Shown piece after piece: positions 61,901-64,000 of a stretch of DNA of 64,000 nt (the stretch's first letter is position 1; every line of letters starts with the position of its first letter). The position numbers and the translations under genes are program-made. The notes beneath the pieces are model-generated. The model was not told the origin of the DNA. It saw only the letters and a program-made list of their open reading frames with translations, and ran no database searches. The DNA comes from Dendrolimus kikuchii (Eukaryota > Arthropoda > Insecta > Lepidoptera > Lasiocampidae), in assembly GCA_019925095.2 (NCBI GenBank), contig CM034414.1, forward strand, positions 3,760,001-3,824,000, in the 5' to 3' direction.

Positions 61901-61964
61901 ATCGCTCATAGCGATAAATTGTATTCTTTTTGTTATATTGTTTATATAGATTTATTTTTAAGTT

Positions 61965-62310
61965 GTGTACAATACGAGGATGGCAGCTGGAGGGTCCGAA
62001 GTAACCTCGAAATTGAGAATCTCGTGGCCGAGCCTAACATAATAGGAGAAATAAAAGCTCACCGCCTCCGCTGGCTCGGTCACGTAGAACGGATGGGAGA
62101 GGATCGCAGCGTGAGGAAAGCATATTTGGGACGGCCGGTAGGTCGGCCGTCCTAAATATCACTGGAAGGACAGAGTAGAGGCAGACCTGTCGGAGCTAGG
62201 AGCCAGTAATTGGCAAGAAACCGCACAGGACCGAGAAAAGTGGCATGTTCTCGTTTCGGAGGCCAAGACCCACTTTGGGTCGCTGAGCCAACGGAGTAAG
62301 TAAGTAAGTA
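61965..62310 (+). mobile_element. RTE-like LINE 3' end
   Basis: Codes for HRLRWLGHVERMGEDRS and KAYLGRP. After one frameshift near 62150 come YHWKDRVEADLSELG and EAKTHFGSLSQRSK then stop. Ends (GTAA)n. Distinct from TATG-LINE but of the same general type. Confidence 0.8.
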
Positions 62311-62311
62311 C

Positions 62312-62435
62312 AATACGCTATTTTACTTGTTAAAGTTATGACGTCACAACTTGCTACGCTCGTACAAAATCTAGGCGGCTGCAAAACGACAAAAGGCTTA
62401 AATCGTTTGATTATCAATTACCCTATTATCTAAAA
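62312..62435 (+). repeat. Segment resembling the end of gene 2 intron 2
   Basis: ACGCTATTTTACTTG, GACGTCACAACTTGCT, AAATCTAGGCGGCT and ATTACCCTATTATCT align in order with 53211-53335. No exon follows here. Confidence 0.5.
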
Positions 62436-62788
62436 TGTAGTTACAAAGTCAAATGTTAATATCAAGTACAAATAAACTAGTAACAAAACCAGTACGGCAG
62501 TCACAGAGAAGTATACGCTGTGTACCTTAAGGTTAGACTTCCTAGATTTTGATCTAGACATTATTATGCATAATTCACGCCTACACGATATTTATTTGCA
62601 ACTAATTTTCAAGTTAATAGCAGACACTTGAAGGGGGTCCATTAATCACGTGAGACCCGAAAAGAAGGGAGGCAGTTCGGGAAAAAACACGAAATATAAT
62701 ATGTGGTTTTTTTATTATTAAAGCTGGTGCCTACCTTGGGCAACGAATAAGTATGACGATTCAGCTAAGAAACCGAAAGAAAAAATTT
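62436..62788. other. Unassigned sequence
   Basis: No feature recognised. Confidence 0.4.
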
Positions 62789-62789
62789 G

Positions 62790-62960
62790 CTGTCAGTGAG
62801 CGTAAACTGGATCGAAAGCGGTCCAGTAGTTTATACGTGAATCCCGAACTAAAAGATAAACAGACAAGATATCTAAAAAAAAAATTGCATCGTGTTCTCC
62901 ATAGTTTGTATAGCGTAAGTATACCAGTTGTTTTTTTTTAATAGGTTCAATATTAAATTT
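62790..62960 (-). mobile_element. Heli-F fragment
   Basis: GTTTATACGTGAATCCCGAA and TTGCATCGTGTTCTCCATAG match the distal part of Heli-F at 12670-12780 and 55630-55720. Confidence 0.65.
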
Positions 62961-62968
62961 TATAATAA

Positions 62969-63410
62969 TGTTAAGACTTACACGCCGACAAAAGTAGATT
63001 CACACCTGCATACCATAAAAGCACACTTACTTACTTTGTGTAATATAGAAAACAGCCAATTGTGTATTGTAATATTTTATGGTAGTCATTAGCCAGGTGT
63101 GTCGAACTGATTCTAAGAAATTCGGTCTACGCGGTCGGGCAGCCACATTGTATCGGTGCAGTATAAAGCAATGGCCCAAAGGAGAGATCGGCCTAGCGGA
63201 GTCTAGCGATAACCACAAGCGACGTAAGACCTGTGCACATTCGGTAATCTATTTAGTGACGGATTTTGCGCGTGTTATTGATTTGTGCTTTACGTTTGGA
63301 CTGGTTGTGTTCAGTTATATTTGTACCTGTGTTATACATGTTTGTATAGTTCTAATAAGCTCTATAGTAATTCCAACGGCATTTTAATTCGAATCTTGCA
63401 ACTTGTAACA
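62969..63410 (+). mobile_element. Solo LTR (LTR-T), 442 bp
   Basis: TGTTAAGACTTACACG...CTTGTAACA with ATAA duplication (62965-62968, 63411-63414). Confidence 0.85.
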
Positions 63411-63475
63411 ATAATATAGATTTAAAATCCAACTAATCGACCTAGCAAATCATACAATATGTTATACTTTTTTTA

Positions 63476-63640
63476 AATAATCGGCAGACAAATACCCACA
63501 TAGCATATCCCCAAGCTGAGCAAGTTACGCTTGTATTATGTGTAATATATAACGGATCACACTCTAGGGCCGAATCCAGATATCCAGACCATAGCAAATA
63601 ATGGAAAGACCAACTGCTAGATCTCAAGATACTTAAGCTC
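63476..63640 (-). mobile_element. SINE-B, 3' part
   Basis: TCGGCAGACAAATACCCACA to CCATAGCAAATAATGGAAAG; the tRNA-like head is missing. Confidence 0.75.
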
Positions 63641-63724
63641 TTTCTGCGTGCACCGGAGAAAAAACCAACTTGATTGATAATTTATTTTTATTTTACCTCC
63701 CACCCATTTTTATATATAAACCAA

Positions 63725-63926
63725 CTAGCGGCCCGGTGCGGTTTCACCCGCGCTCTGTCGCGCTCCCGTGGTATATAGCGTCGTGTTATATAGCCTATGA
63801 CACTCCCTGTTAACGTAGGTTCCGAACAGTAAAAGAATTTTTTAAATCGGTTAAGTAGATCCAGAGATTACCCCCTGCAACGTCACAAACTCACAAACTT
63901 TACCTCTTTATAATATTAGTATAGAA
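63725..63926 (-). mobile_element. Helitron-like element
   Basis: CTAGCGGCCCGGTGCGGTTT + CACCCGCGC at the left is a minus-strand CTAG end; the right end is near TTTATAATATTAGTATAGA. Confidence 0.6.
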
Positions 63927-63936
63927 GTATAGATTA

Positions 63937-64000
63937 TAGCTAGGCATGTTTGCTGGAGAGTTTCTTGCGCCTTTTCTTCTCTTAAAGCCATAACATGTTG
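63937..64000 (-). mobile_element. Fold-G-related fragment, runs off the window
   Basis: CTAGGCATGTTTGCTGGAGA then GTTTCTTGCGCCTTTTCTTC matches 37405 and 26175; cut by the window edge. Confidence 0.55.

Overview
The window is nuclear DNA of an insect, most likely a moth or butterfly (Lepidoptera). The evidence is two intron-containing cuticular-protein genes of a type familiar from Lepidoptera, insect TATA/initiator promoters, and very dense SINE, LINE, Helitron and MITE insertions of lepidopteran style. Nothing suggests bacterial, organellar or viral DNA. Family names below are local labels based on sequence features, not database names.

Only two protein-coding genes can be supported, both on the + strand. 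Gene 1 (coding 13506-14650, two exons, 252 aa) is a compact Gly/Ala/His-rich cuticular protein. Gene 2 (coding 49136-54740, four exons, 527 aa) is a larger paralogue. Both begin with the same 12-nt coding micro-exon (Met-Arg-Val-Leu), have the same TATA-to-initiator spacing, and share two conserved blocks (a GDxQxAxIDA block and a WQAxDAxKTAEAQLDGA block). Gene 2 has the GDxQ block twice, separated by about nine 19-residue Gln/Ala repeats that look like one long helix. Both proteins carry signal peptides and lack an obvious Rebers-Riddiford chitin-binding motif, so they are probably secreted structural matrix proteins.

The other ~95% is repeats and unassigned AT-rich DNA. SINE-A: ~300 bp retroposon starting near TCCGTGCAGGAACGG and ending CTCCTGCAATAAAA, about 25 copies or pieces. 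SINE-B: tRNA-derived (GGCCTCTGTGG start, A and B boxes). SINE-C: a second tRNA-related SINE. TATG-LINE: 3' ends of a non-LTR retrotransposon (LRWFGHVERM protein motif, (TATG)n tail), about 17 copies, all 5'-truncated, many with clear target-site duplications. LTR-T: seven solo LTRs plus one fragment (TGTTAC...GTAACA, 4-bp AT-rich target duplications) with no internal region. Heli-E and Heli-F: non-autonomous Helitrons ending CTAG with a 3' hairpin. Fold-G: long-inverted-repeat elements. There are also several MITEs, poly(A)-tailed R1-like LINE tails, two other RTE-like LINE remnants and one CR1-like LINE.

Layout: 1-13 kb repeats; 13.4-14.7 kb gene 1; 15-48 kb nested repeats, three minisatellites and (AT)n/(AC)n arrays; 48.4-54.8 kb gene 2, with a duplicated upstream segment and a MITE in its last intron; 54.8-64 kb nested Helitrons, LINEs and LTRs. 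The most unusual items are gene 2 itself, the twin LINE insertion with three copies of one target site (42.2-43.2 kb), the solo-LTR cluster, and several shared-breakpoint subfamilies of SINE-A. All calls come from reading the sequence; no database search was possible.
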